A DNA stretch of 64,000 nt from CBDFGS01 sp965247255 (lineage in GTDB: Bacteria; Chloroflexota; Dehalococcoidia; Lucifugimonadales; CAUZJF01), in assembly GCA_965247255.1 (NCBI GenBank), contig CBDFGS010000012.1:682001-746000 (forward strand), read 5' to 3'. Below, piece after piece: positions 16,065-24,839 of this stretch. Both the position numbers and the translations under genes were made by a program. The first letter of the stretch is position 1. Every line of letters starts with the position of its first letter. The notes beneath the pieces are model-generated. The model saw nothing but the letters and a program-made list of their open reading frames with translations. It searched no databases and had not been told where the DNA came from.

Positions 16065-17231
16065 TTATACCAGTTCGAGATACTTGAGCCCTGAGCCAGT
16101 GTTCAGCAAAAGGACGGTGTCGTCGGGCGAAAGGGTGCCGTCGCTAATGAGCTTCCTTGTGGCGGCGGCTGTTGCCGCGCCCTCAGGGCACACGAATACA
16201 CCCTCCAGCGAGTGGACCAAGCGCATGTGCTCGACTATCTCCTTGTCGGACACGGTCACGGCGCCGCCGCCGCTTTCTCGCAGGGCCTGAAGGATCAGGT
16301 AATCGCCGATGGCGCCCGGCACCCTCATGCCGGCGGCGATGGTGTGTGGGTTCTCCCAGGGCTCAGCGAACTCGGTCCCCTCGTGAAAAGCGCGGACGAT
16401 CGGAGCGCAGGTCTCGGCCTGCACTGAGAACATCCTTGGCCGCTTCCCGTCGAGCCAGCCAAGCTCCTCCATCTCTTGCACGGCCTTCCATATGCCCACG
16501 ACGCCGGTACCGCCCCCCGTGGGGTAGATGATGGCGTCGGGCATGGTCCAGCCCATCTGCTCCGCGATCTCGTAGGCCATCGTCTTCTTGCCTTCGGCAC
16601 GGTATGGCTCCTGCAGTGTCGACATGTCGAACAGCCCCGCGTCCTCAGCCATTTCGCGGGACTGCCTGCCCGCCTCGTTGATGAGGCCGTCCACGAGCGT
16701 GAGTTTCGCCCCGCTGGAGTTTACCTCCTTCTTGGTGGACTCAGGCGCATCTTTGGGCATGAAAATGTACGCGTCCATCGCCGCCCTGGCGGCGTAGGCG
16801 GCGAGCGCCCCGCCCGCATTCCCCGCCGAAGGAAGCGTCACGCCCTTGAGACCGAGCTCAGACGCCTTGGATACCGCCGCCGAGAGCCCGCGCGCCTTGA
16901 AGCTCCCGGTCGGGTTGACCCCCTCCTCTTTGATATACAGGGCCCGGGACCCCAGGTGCTCGCCGAGGCGTTCAGCCTTCAATAGCGGTGTAAATCCCTC
17001 GCCCAGGGTGACTACGTTGGACTCCTCGCGTACCGGCATGACCTCGAAATAGCGCCACATGGTCGCCGGGCGGTCCCTGAGCGCCTCCCGGTCGACGGCC
17101 GCCCGCGCCCCCTGCAGGTCGTATCGCGCGTACAGGACCTTACCGCACTTCTGGCAGAGCCTGGCCGGCTCCTCCGCCGAATACGTCTCTCCACAGTAGG
17201 TGCACTCCAGGTGTGTTAGGTAGCTCCTCAT
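16065..17231 (-). CDS. thrC: Threonine synthase
   Basis: A 388-residue PLP-dependent fold-II enzyme converting O-phosphohomoserine to threonine. The N-terminus has a zinc-ribbon-like C10-x2-C13...C26-x2-C29 cluster typical of plant/archaeal-type threonine synthases. The PLP lysine is K112 in TGSFKARGL, and the phosphate loop is PSAGNAGGA with GGGTGVVGIW later. The ATG at 17231 precedes the zinc ribbon and is the natural start. It is divergent from the aminotransferase gene at 17411. Other threonine-pathway genes are absent nearby. Related enzymes such as cysteate synthase share these motifs, but the zinc ribbon and length favour ThrC. Confidence 0.85.
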   Translation of the reverse strand: MRSYLTHLECTYCGETYSAEEPARLCQKCGKVLYARYDLQGARAAVDREALRDRPATMWRYFEVMPVREESNVVTLGEGFTPLLKAERLGEHLGSRALYIKEEGVNPTGSFKARGLSAAVSKASELGLKGVTLPSAGNAGGALAAYAARAAMDAYIFMPKDAPESTKKEVNSSGAKLTLVDGLINEAGRQSREMAEDAGLFDMSTLQEPYRAEGKKTMAYEIAEQMGWTMPDAIIYPTGGGTGVVGIWKAVQEMEELGWLDGKRPRMFSVQAETCAPIVRAFHEGTEFAEPWENPHTIAAGMRVPGAIGDYLILQALRESGGGAVTVSDKEIVEHMRLVHSLEGVFVCPEGAATAAATRKLISDGTLSPDDTVLLLNTGSGLKYLELV

Positions 17232-17410
17232 ATGCGGCTCTTTTCCATCCGATTGTGGGCCCGGAAAATATGCAAACCTTGGCTCTCCTCTCTTCTTCTC
17301 AGCGGGGTCTTGGCCGCCAGATTGCGGAATCGAACCGGGCGGCTATAATACGCTCATCCGCACCACGGAAATCGCCCATTACGGAAGTCGCCCTATTATA
17401 GAGGAGCCCA

Positions 17411-18736
17411 ATGGTCACGCCAATCGAGCAGAAGTACATCGATCGTCACCCCAAGTCGGCCGAGCGATTCGCCGTCTCCAAAGGCATATTCCCAAACGGT
17501 GTCACCCACGACGCCCGCAACCAGAGTCCCTTCCCGCACTTCGTCACCCATGCCGCGGGGGCCTACAAGTGGGATGTCGACGGCAACCGCATCATCGACT
17601 ACCGGACCGGCCACGGCTCCATGATACTCGGCCATTCCCATCCGGACGTCGTGGCCGCAGTCACGGAGCAGATGTCGAAGGGGACTCACTTCAGCGCCTC
17701 GACGGATCTGGAGATCGAGTGGGGCGAGCTCATAAAAGAGCTTGTCGCTTGCGCTGAGAAGGTGCGCTTCACGAGCTCCGGGACCGAGGCCACGATGATG
17801 GCTTTTCGAATGGTCCGCGCCTACACGGGAAAGACCAAGGTGATTAAGTTCGAGGACCATTTCCACGGTTGGAACGACTATGCACTTGCAGGCGGCACCG
17901 GGTTGGGCGGGATACCGAAGGAGACGCTCAGCACGATGATCGTCCTACCCCGCAACGACATCGGCGCCGTGGAGAAGGCAATTCAAAACAACGAGGTGGC
18001 GGCAGTCATCCTGGAGCCAACCGGCTCTCACATGGGAACGGAGCCGATCTTGCCCAGCTTCCTTCACGAGCTGAGGGAGGTGACGGAGCAGTCGGGGACG
18101 GTCCTGGTCTTCGACGAGGTCGTCACTGGGTTCAGGGCCTCCAAGGGCGGCGCTCAGGGCTACTACGGCGTTACGCCTGACGTATCCAGCCTGGCGAAGA
18201 TCCTGGGCGGCGGGCTCCCCGGTGGGGCGGTTGCCGGGAAGGCTGACATCATCGACACGATCCAGCTACATCATGATCGCGAACACGACCGCAACGAGAG
18301 GGTCTCTCACCCGGGGACCTTCAACGCCAACCCGCTGTCGGCCTCCGCCGGCGTGACCGCGCTGAGGCTGCTGTCCACTACCGCCGTCAACGAGAAGACC
18401 GACGCGATGGGCGAGCGGCTCAAGGCGGGAATCAACGAAACCCTGGGACGCATGGAGGTGCCCGGCTGCGCCAGCGGACTGAACTCGCTGGTGCACCTAC
18501 GACTTGGGGTCGACCACGAGTGTGACAAAGAAGTGTGCAACATGTCGACGGACGAGCTTCGGACATCAAACGACGCCAGAAGGAATTCACAGCTGCACCT
18601 GGCGCTCATGAACCACGGAGTCGACTCCGGCTACCGGTTTATCATGCACTCGGCCCTGACCGAGCAAGACGTAGACGAGACGGTAGAGGCCGTGCGGCAG
18701 TCCGTCGCCGATCTCCGCGCCGACGGGTTGGTGTAG
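17411..18736 (+). CDS. Class III aminotransferase, glutamate-1-semialdehyde aminomutase-like
   Basis: A 441-residue PLP enzyme of fold type I most similar in motifs to glutamate-1-semialdehyde 2,1-aminomutase. TSSGTEATMMAFRMVRAYTG binds the cofactor phosphate, DEVVTGFR carries the aspartate that contacts the pyridine nitrogen, and K263 in LAKILGGGLPGG forms the Schiff base. HPGTFNANPLSASAG is also typical. It may not be the heme-pathway enzyme: no other heme gene is nearby, and many Chloroflexota have several such paralogs of unknown substrate. The CDKEVC insertion near residue 370 is unusual. Start ATG at 17411; a weak GAGG lies upstream. Confidence 0.8.
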   Translation: MVTPIEQKYIDRHPKSAERFAVSKGIFPNGVTHDARNQSPFPHFVTHAAGAYKWDVDGNRIIDYRTGHGSMILGHSHPDVVAAVTEQMSKGTHFSASTDLEIEWGELIKELVACAEKVRFTSSGTEATMMAFRMVRAYTGKTKVIKFEDHFHGWNDYALAGGTGLGGIPKETLSTMIVLPRNDIGAVEKAIQNNEVAAVILEPTGSHMGTEPILPSFLHELREVTEQSGTVLVFDEVVTGFRASKGGAQGYYGVTPDVSSLAKILGGGLPGGAVAGKADIIDTIQLHHDREHDRNERVSHPGTFNANPLSASAGVTALRLLSTTAVNEKTDAMGERLKAGINETLGRMEVPGCASGLNSLVHLRLGVDHECDKEVCNMSTDELRTSNDARRNSQLHLALMNHGVDSGYRFIMHSALTEQDVDETVEAVRQSVADLRADGLV

Positions 18737-18801
18737 TCGGCCTCACGTCTTCTCCACCGCGCTCCCTCCTTGTTCATCGGGCGGGCCTCGTCCTCGTGTG
18801 G

Positions 18802-19650
18802 CTAGCCGAGTAATGCCACCCCACGCAGCACAAGCAGCGCTCCCACAGCCACAAGCACCGCGCCCATCGTCGCCACCAGCCTCGTTACCGTGATGCGCCC
18901 TGTCAGGCCCGCTCCGACGTAGCTTCCGGCCATCGCGGTTGGCGCCATGAGCACAGCCAACGCATAGTCCACCTCTCCCAGCGCGACATGTCCGATCCAC
19001 CCTCCCGCCCCCATGAAGAAGCCGATGAGTAGGTTTGTCCCAACAGCGGACATCGGTTCGATGCGAAGGACACGAATCAATACAGGCAGGCGAAGCGTCC
19101 CCAGGATCAAGCCCACTGTCGCTCCGACCACGCCGATCGCGAATCCTGTGGCGACGCCGAATCCCAGGCGATAACCTCCCACCCGTTGAGTCACGACCGT
19201 GCGCGGCGGGTCGGTCAGGTCCACAGCGTCCGGGGTTTTGGGGCTCCGACTGAGGCGCACGAGGTCCGTGCCCTGCCAGACGACCAGTATCCCGACGCCC
19301 GTCATTAGCACGGACTCTGGGGCAAGTTTGGAGCCGAACACGCCCCCGATGAGCGCTCCCAATAGCGACGGAGGTACCATCGTGGCGACCAGCCGGAGAT
19401 TCACGCGCCCTTCACGCAGGTGGCGCACGGACCCTACCACAGCGCTGGCAGTGCTGATCAGGATATTGGTGCCGGCCGCTGTCGGCGCGGGTAAGCCTAC
19501 GAGGAGCAGTGCCGGGAGCCGCATAGTGCCCAGGGCGAGCCCAATGAGCCCTCCCAACACGCCGACGCCGAAAGATAGCGCGGCGAGGACAAGGGCCTGC
19601 CAGACGGCAACGTCCGACGGGAGTCCTAACTCGTGCAGCGGCAGGGTCAT
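18802..19650 (-). CDS. TSUP (TauE/SafE) family membrane permease
   Basis: A 282-residue membrane protein of the TauE/SafE family with about eight transmembrane helices. The two halves show the internal repeat GGLIGLALGTMRLPALL and GATVGLILGTLRLPVLI, each followed by an AAGTNILIS or AVGTNLLIG signature, the hallmark of this family. Members export or import sulfite, sulfoacetate, sulfonates or other organic anions. Nothing next to it (DUF4129 upstream on the same strand, aminotransferase convergent) identifies the substrate. Length is normal. The region from 19651 to 19782 holds nothing recognisable. Confidence 0.88.
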   Translation of the reverse strand: MTLPLHELGLPSDVAVWQALVLAALSFGVGVLGGLIGLALGTMRLPALLLVGLPAPTAAGTNILISTASAVVGSVRHLREGRVNLRLVATMVPPSLLGALIGGVFGSKLAPESVLMTGVGILVVWQGTDLVRLSRSPKTPDAVDLTDPPRTVVTQRVGGYRLGFGVATGFAIGVVGATVGLILGTLRLPVLIRVLRIEPMSAVGTNLLIGFFMGAGGWIGHVALGEVDYALAVLMAPTAMAGSYVGAGLTGRITVTRLVATMGAVLVAVGALLVLRGVALLG

Positions 19651-19782
19651 AGGCGAATCAAGTCTGGACCGACAGTCGTATTGGCTCGGAAGCAGGGGCG
19701 TGGAAGTAGGTGGATGGCATCAGCCCATAGTGAACGTCGCGGACCCTGAATACCTGCATAGCGCACCTCCGAGCGGGCGCCG

Positions 19783-21219
19783 CTACGAGGCCGGCTCCGG
19801 TGACGGAGCCTCCTTCAGCATGGAGCGCATCTCGGAGATCTGTACCGGTGTGGCAGCGTGAGACCCATAGCACGCGCGGTTGAAGGCGTCGGTGGACATG
19901 CGCACGAGGTTTTTCGGGAAGAGACTTTCAAGGGTCCGCCGATACTCGTTCGGCGTCTGGTACGCCGGCCGCTCGAACCCGCCCTCTTCCGCTCTGGTAA
20001 GGATCTCGTAGTAGATGCCCAGCGCGTCTACCACCCCTTCCGGGCCGTCAGGGAGGACGTAGCCGCGTTCCCGCTCCCGGCTCGAGAACCAGTCGGGCAC
20101 GAGGTCCAGAACGAGCCCGGCGACGTCAGCGAGAGCGCTTGCATCCTCTTTCACTGAGTCTCTCGCCCCGCGCACATTCGAGCGCGGGCGACGAAACATC
20201 TGCTGGATACCTCTACCGAGGAGGTAGAGCAGGAGGGCCGCAAGCAATACGATCAGGACCAACTCGAGGACGTTCAACAGCAGGTCTAGCAGCCCGGCGC
20301 CCTGCTCTGGCTCGGCCTCGCTAGTCTCAGGCTCTCGGTCGAAGATGCGGTCGAAAAGAGGACGAGTGTCCTCCTGCTCCGGAGGAGGGCTGTCGCCCCC
20401 GGGCAGCAGGCTGAAGAGCCACACAACCACGTTTACCGCCATCTCGTACGCAAACGCTATGGGGATGACCACAGCCCAGAACAGGCCCCTAAGGACGGCG
20501 TCCAGGCTTACGAGGGAGAACTCGGTGATATAGGTGAGCGCCCCCTTTCTAAGGACTGAAAAGATCAGCCCTATCGTCACCACGGCGCCTACCAGGCCGC
20601 CTATCACCCTGGGCCACGTACCGGCCGCGGACGACTCCTCGGTCTCCGGCATGAGGTGACCGGCGCTCAGTCCGCCCAGCCCTGCCGCGAAGAACAAGAA
20701 CACCATGGGGAAGGTGTCGAGCTCAGCGGAGTTGGCGATGTCCACTATCGTCGCGATCGATAGCGCCACCAGGCCAAGCCTAAAGCTGAAGGAGAGACTT
20801 TCCGTGGGGAACTCGGCAGCGGACAGTGCCGTGCCCCTGCCCCAGAGAGCCGTTGCAATCAGTGCGCTCACCAGGGCCTTCACCGCCAGCCCTTCCACCG
20901 CATCGGCGTCCACTGCGATTCTGTAAAGCCAGAGCAGGTCGGCCTCGAACGCCTCCGGGGATAGCTCCACCGCGAGTATCAGGTACACGACCGCGGCCCC
21001 GACAAGCATGCGGGCGGTATTCGCGGCTTCCGGTGCGACTCGAGGGGCGAGGGCCCCGGCCAGTATCGCCAGGCCGATTAACGTCGCCACGCCGGGCCAA
21101 CTTATCGGGCTCCCATCGGACCCGACGAGGACGCCTGCGGCGCCCAGCAGCGAGAACACCCACGCACTCTCTGCGAGGACGATCGCGCCCAGAACGGTCC
21201 TACCCTGCCAGCCCGTCAC
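19783..21219 (-). CDS. DUF4129 membrane protein
   Basis: A 478-residue membrane protein with about eight helices in the first 270 residues, an acidic linker, a further helix near 305-335, and a C-terminal cytoplasmic DUF4129 domain (about 395-465) with the pattern ALGIYYEILTRAEEGGFERP...TPNEYRRTLESLFP. DUF4129 proteins go with MoxR ATPases and DUF58 proteins; they often replace or join transglutaminase proteins. The GTG at 21219 overlaps the DUF58 stop as GTGA, showing coupling. The transglutaminase domain found in many relatives is absent. The biochemical role is not known. Confidence 0.82.
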   Translation of the reverse strand: MTGWQGRTVLGAIVLAESAWVFSLLGAAGVLVGSDGSPISWPGVATLIGLAILAGALAPRVAPEAANTARMLVGAAVVYLILAVELSPEAFEADLLWLYRIAVDADAVEGLAVKALVSALIATALWGRGTALSAAEFPTESLSFSFRLGLVALSIATIVDIANSAELDTFPMVFLFFAAGLGGLSAGHLMPETEESSAAGTWPRVIGGLVGAVVTIGLIFSVLRKGALTYITEFSLVSLDAVLRGLFWAVVIPIAFAYEMAVNVVVWLFSLLPGGDSPPPEQEDTRPLFDRIFDREPETSEAEPEQGAGLLDLLLNVLELVLIVLLAALLLYLLGRGIQQMFRRPRSNVRGARDSVKEDASALADVAGLVLDLVPDWFSSRERERGYVLPDGPEGVVDALGIYYEILTRAEEGGFERPAYQTPNEYRRTLESLFPKNLVRMSTDAFNRACYGSHAATPVQISEMRSMLKEAPSPEPAS

Positions 21220-22466
21220 TCTCCCCCTCCGTCACTCGCTCGCTCCAGGTCTAAGAGTCGTTCCCGGACGTCGTATACGAGAATCCCTTCCGGTAGCTCG
21301 GGGCGCGGCTCCTCACCCACGTACAACACGACGATCTTAAAGCCGCTGCGCTTCAGCTCAACCAGAGTGCTGACGAATTCTCGGTGCATAAGGGTGGTCG
21401 CCACGACAAGCGTGGACCCAAATGGGAACCTCTTGGAATGCTGCGCCAGCATGGTGGACATCGGGCCCACGGCATAGGGGCGAATCGCCGCCAATGCGTT
21501 CAGAATCAGTGCCTGCAGATCGCGGCCCCTGCTCGGAGCCACGCTCATTAGCTTGTGGTCGAGCACGGGCATGTCGTTCGAGAATAGGCCGAGCGTATAC
21601 TCGCGGTCGGCTGCGTAACTCCCCACCGACGCGGCAGCCGTAATTACCAGCTCGAGGTCTTCGGGCGAGTATGGACCCCAGTACGGAATCGCGGTGTCCA
21701 CGGCGACCACAAGAATGACGGTAAACGACGAGCTTGGCTCGTAGGTCCGGACTCGCAGCGCCTGCGCTTTGGCCGTCGACTTCCAGTCGACCGTCTTCAG
21801 CGGGTCGCCGGCCTCGTACTCTCGAATCCCCGCCGGCCGGGTAGGGTCCTGATAGATCCGCATCCCTCCCCGCACCTCGCCAAGAGGCCGGGCGCCCGGG
21901 ATTCCAATCTCATCCAGCGGGTATACGCGGGGGTAGACGATTATCGAGTGCGTCAGCGGCTCGCCCTTACGGCTCCGCAGGAACCCGAACGGGTCGCCGC
22001 TCTCGATTGTCGCGGGGCCGATCTGGTAGAGTCCGCGTTCGTTGCAGCGCAGCAGATAGTTCCAGCGTATGCGCTCATACCACGCCATCGACGTTGAGTG
22101 GTGTAGCGTCTGAAGCTTGGGCTTGACGTTCTTCGGCACGTCGCCCCGGACTACCTCCAGCGCCTCAGGTATCTCGTCCTCCACGTGTATCCAGGCGAGC
22201 GGCACCGGTTTCTTATTGATGAGGGCCACCGTCATCGGGACCTCTTCCCCTCTGAACACACGATATTCGGAGAGGTAGCGCCTGTACGTGACGTAGTTGA
22301 GGGACCAGCGGTTCCACACCCAGGACACGGCCCCGGCAACGAGGCCCATCACCCCGAACGCGATGATCAGACCGTGGCCGAGGAATATCCCGACGGTCAC
22401 GAGGACCACGAAAAGGGCGACCCACAGGTCGTGGCCCGTCTTGCCCGATGTTATGGTAGCTTTCAC
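21216..22466 (-). CDS. DUF58 domain protein (MoxR-associated)
   Basis: A 416-residue protein with two N-terminal transmembrane helices (about residues 12-50) and a DUF58 region with the signature PAGIREYEAGDPLKTVDWKS (about 211-230). A von Willebrand A-like fold follows, with VVAVDTAIPYW in place of a full MIDAS motif. DUF58 proteins act with MoxR-type AAA ATPases, probably in maturation or assembly of envelope protein complexes. The gene is coupled to DUF4129 downstream and separated by 355 bases of repeat-bearing DNA from moxR upstream. Confidence 0.87.
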   Translation of the reverse strand: MKATITSGKTGHDLWVALFVVLVTVGIFLGHGLIIAFGVMGLVAGAVSWVWNRWSLNYVTYRRYLSEYRVFRGEEVPMTVALINKKPVPLAWIHVEDEIPEALEVVRGDVPKNVKPKLQTLHHSTSMAWYERIRWNYLLRCNERGLYQIGPATIESGDPFGFLRSRKGEPLTHSIIVYPRVYPLDEIGIPGARPLGEVRGGMRIYQDPTRPAGIREYEAGDPLKTVDWKSTAKAQALRVRTYEPSSSFTVILVVAVDTAIPYWGPYSPEDLELVITAAASVGSYAADREYTLGLFSNDMPVLDHKLMSVAPSRGRDLQALILNALAAIRPYAVGPMSTMLAQHSKRFPFGSTLVVATTLMHREFVSTLVELKRSGFKIVVLYVGEEPRPELPEGILVYDVRERLLDLERASDGGGE

Positions 22467-22821
22467 GCGTTCACGCCGAACGGCACTTGCGTCACGCGGG
22501 CGGCAGGCTACCGCAGGGCCTTGTCATAGTCGGCGCGGAGCTCCTTCGACAAGGTTCAGCGCCTGTGCTGAGCCCGCCGAAGTGACGACCGGTTGTGCTT
22601 CTTTTCCGTTCGTGGTGAGCAATCCTACGTCCCGATGCTTCATCGGGACTGAACATAGGAAACTAACTGCGAACAAGCAGTCACTTGAGAGTCCGTGTTT
22701 CCCACCTCTTCCCCCGCCGCGGGGGGACGATTGAGATGGGGGCTCTTTCTTGTCCGCCGCAACTCGCTCATTAAGTGTAGTTACCTGAGAGCGGTGGCGT
22801 GCAGCCTGTGAAACGCCGGCC
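22467..22821. other. Intergenic gap between moxR and the DUF58 gene
   Basis: I see no gene here. It holds a family E palindrome (22543-22587), a small hairpin from CCCGATG and CATCGGG (22632-22649), and a C/G-rich patch near 22720. The three neighbouring genes are normally adjacent, so this gap looks like inserted repeat DNA. Confidence 0.6.
22543..22587. repeat. Dispersed repeat family E, palindromic copy
   Basis: The arms CTTCG...TCAGC and GCTGA...CGAAG form an imperfect hairpin. The right half matches the E element inside the actE repeat (3462-3487). Confidence 0.6.
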
Positions 22822-23781
22822 CTATCGCTCTATCGGCACTTCGACTGTAGAGAGGATCTCCTCGACTAGCTGCTCGGCCGTGGTACCCCTCAAGCGCGCC
22901 GTCGAGTTCAGGATCATCCGATGCGGTAACACCGAGGGCGCCATGGTCTTGACGTCGTCCGGGGTCACGTAGTCGCGAGCCCCGATGGCGGCCCACGCCT
23001 GCGATGTCTTGTATAGCGCGAGCCCGGCGCGAGGACTTGCCCCCAGCGTGATATTCGAGTGCTCTCGCGTGGCGCCGACGATCGACACAATGTAGCGACG
23101 CACCGGTTCGTCCACCCGCACCGTAGGAGGTACCTTTTGCATGAGGCCCAGCTCGGTACCTCGAGTGATGGGCTCGAGGCTGGGTAGGACGGTGTCTTTC
23201 TCGAAACGTTGGAAGATCGCCGACTCCTCTGCTGGAGTGGGGTACCCAAGCTCGACCCGCACCATGAACCGGTCGAGCTGGGCTTCCGGGAGTGGGAACG
23301 TCCCCTCCATCTCCACTGGATTTTGCGTCGCCATCACCAGGAACGGGTCCGGCAGGGGCATGGTGACCCCGTCTATCGTCGCCTGCGACTCTTGCATTGC
23401 CTCCAAAAGCGCCGACTGGGTCCGCGGCGTGGCCCGGTTGATCTCGTCGGCGAGGACGACCTGGCTGAATATGGGCCCCTCGCGAAACTCGAACTCGGAC
23501 GTCTTCTGGTTGAAGAAGTTGACGCCCAGAACGTCTCCCGGCATCAGGTCGGGTGTGAACTGGATGCGCTTGAACGTGGAGCCCAGCGACTGCGCCAGGG
23601 CCTTGGCAAGGGTCGTCTTGCCGATCCCAGGAACATCCTCCACCAAAACGTGACCGCGGCACAGCAGCGCCACCAGGGCCAGGTCTATAGACTCGCCTTT
23701 GCCGACGATCACGCGCTGGACATTGTCACGGATCCTTCCGGCCAGGTCCGAGACCTGTTTTACACCTGACGATCCTTCCAT
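22822..23781 (-). CDS. MoxR-family AAA+ ATPase
   Basis: A 319-residue MoxR-type AAA+ ATPase, a chaperone-like motor that works with DUF58/VWA proteins. The Walker A motif is VPGIGKTTLAK (about residues 50-60), Walker B is VVLADEINRA, sensor 1 is MATQNP, and the arginine-finger region is LPEAQLDRFM. GASPRAGLALYKTSQAWA marks the lid domain. Length and motifs are complete. The ATG at 23781 is preceded by AGGAGGGG, a strong ribosome site. It heads the minus-strand cassette with DUF58 and DUF4129, and is divergent from the DUF5808 gene. Confidence 0.92.
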   Translation of the reverse strand: MEGSSGVKQVSDLAGRIRDNVQRVIVGKGESIDLALVALLCRGHVLVEDVPGIGKTTLAKALAQSLGSTFKRIQFTPDLMPGDVLGVNFFNQKTSEFEFREGPIFSQVVLADEINRATPRTQSALLEAMQESQATIDGVTMPLPDPFLVMATQNPVEMEGTFPLPEAQLDRFMVRVELGYPTPAEESAIFQRFEKDTVLPSLEPITRGTELGLMQKVPPTVRVDEPVRRYIVSIVGATREHSNITLGASPRAGLALYKTSQAWAAIGARDYVTPDDVKTMAPSVLPHRMILNSTARLRGTTAEQLVEEILSTVEVPIER

Positions 23782-24195
23782 TACTTACCCCTCCTGCGGT
23801 CGGTCGAAAATTGGCGGTATGCGAGGGAGGATTAAGCCTGGGACATACCAGCTCGCATGACCTCACGGTCGGTGTGCGGCGCGCGCACGGCGCGCCTGCA
23901 CGCCACCACAAGTAAGTATAGGTTATCCAAATGGACGCCGCAAAGCTGAGGGGCCCTTTCGATCGCACGGGGCGGGCTTCGCAGCGCAAACGGACCGGGC
24001 CGGCAGATTGGGGCGCGTGATCCCCGGTGGTGGGACGCCGCACCATGGGGTATATTAGGCGAAGGCAACGCCGTGGACGCTCTGCGCTGCCCGAGGCGGC
24101 CACCTCTCCTACCGTAAGCGGCTCATACTTCTTCCCGCCTCCAGGGAACGATTGAGGCTCTCCTGAGCCTTGCCGAACGGAAGAGAGCGGGCTCA
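23782..24195. other. Intergenic region between divergent moxR and DUF5808 genes
   Basis: No gene is supported in these 414 bases. They presumably hold the two divergent promoters. A partial family E repeat (CTCCTGAGCCTTGCCGAAC) lies at 24160-24178, just before the DUF5808 start. Confidence 0.55.
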
Positions 24196-24501
24196 TTGTT
24201 CCAGAACAGGGGGGCGAGAATCGTGAGGCTGTCCGCGACCTGGCGGATCATAGTAACTGCGTTCACGGTGGCTGCAGCCGTGTACGCATACCGCGAGAGG
24301 CGGCCTGAGGGGAGCCTCCTGGGGGTGCCGTACGACTTCCGGTTCCCGACATTAGGTCGGCTTCGGGACCGGTGGTGGAACCCTAACGAACCGCGGCTGT
24401 TCACCCCCCAGGTCTTCGGCGTCGGCTGGTCGGTGAACCTGCACCGTCTCGTAGCGATGCTCTCTGGGGAGCAGGACGCCGGCGGCGACCTCCCTGCCTG
24501 A
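24196..24501 (+). CDS. DUF5808 domain protein
   Basis: A 101-residue protein whose C-terminal half, WWNPNEPRLFTPQVFGVGWS followed by VNL, matches the DUF5808 signature (NPDDPRLFVPKRFGIGWTLN type). One hydrophobic helix occupies about residues 16-32, so it is probably membrane-anchored by its N-terminus. Function is unknown. The start is uncertain: TTG at 24196, or GTG at 24223 nine codons later with GGGG upstream. It is followed after about 110 bases by tRNA-Gln. DUF5808 is commonly found at the end of larger membrane proteins, so a stand-alone short version is worth noting. Confidence 0.6.
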   Translation: MFQNRGARIVRLSATWRIIVTAFTVAAAVYAYRERRPEGSLLGVPYDFRFPTLGRLRDRWWNPNEPRLFTPQVFGVGWSVNLHRLVAMLSGEQDAGGDLPA

Positions 24502-24609
24502 GGTGTCAGGACTGCCGGCTGCCCCCTTTGCCAGGTGGTCCGCAAGCAAACCATCTCGCGCTCCGCCCTTCCAACGCGTGCAAGGAGAAGGTTAGTATGG
24601 AGGTGCCTT

Positions 24610-24680
24610 TGCCCGGTGGTGTAGTGGTAGCACACGGGACTTTGGCTCCTGTGACCCAGGTTCGAATCCTGGCCGGGCAG
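24610..24680 (+). tRNA. tRNA-Gln (anticodon UUG)
   Basis: The acceptor arms TGCCCGG (24610-24616) and CCGGGCA (24673-24679) pair fully, with discriminator G at 24680. The anticodon stem CGGGA/TCCTG encloses the loop CTTTGGC with anticodon TTG at 24642-24644. The T-arm GGTTCGAATCC is standard. The 3' CCA is not encoded. The 71-base length is normal for glutamine tRNA. Confidence 0.95.
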
Positions 24681-24738
24681 CTCCATTGACAATGCACGGG
24701 CCCTCGCCAACTATCGAGGGACCGCCAACCGACGGACG

Positions 24739-24804
24739 ATAGCGCCTATACTGTCGCGCTGAGCTTGCGAAGGGCCTGGGGCGGCGGGTGGTCTCCGCCC
24801 CGCA
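24739..24804. repeat. Dispersed repeat family E, long copy
   Basis: About 65 bases with the core CTGAGCTTGCGAAGGGCCTGG align along their length with 35403-35467. This copy lies between the tRNA and the enolase-superfamily gene. Confidence 0.7.
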
Positions 24805-24839
24805 TCTCCGGGCCCACTCACCCCTGCAAAGGAGCACCA

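Noticed and set aside
17411..18736. Calling the aminotransferase HemL with certainty
   Set aside because: The motifs fit, but there is no heme-pathway context, and paralogs of unknown substrate are frequent in this group.
22781..23662. A 293-codon frame overlapping moxR on the same strand
   Set aside because: MoxR has all AAA+ motifs; the alternative frame is low-complexity arginine/glycine-rich sequence without any recognisable domain.
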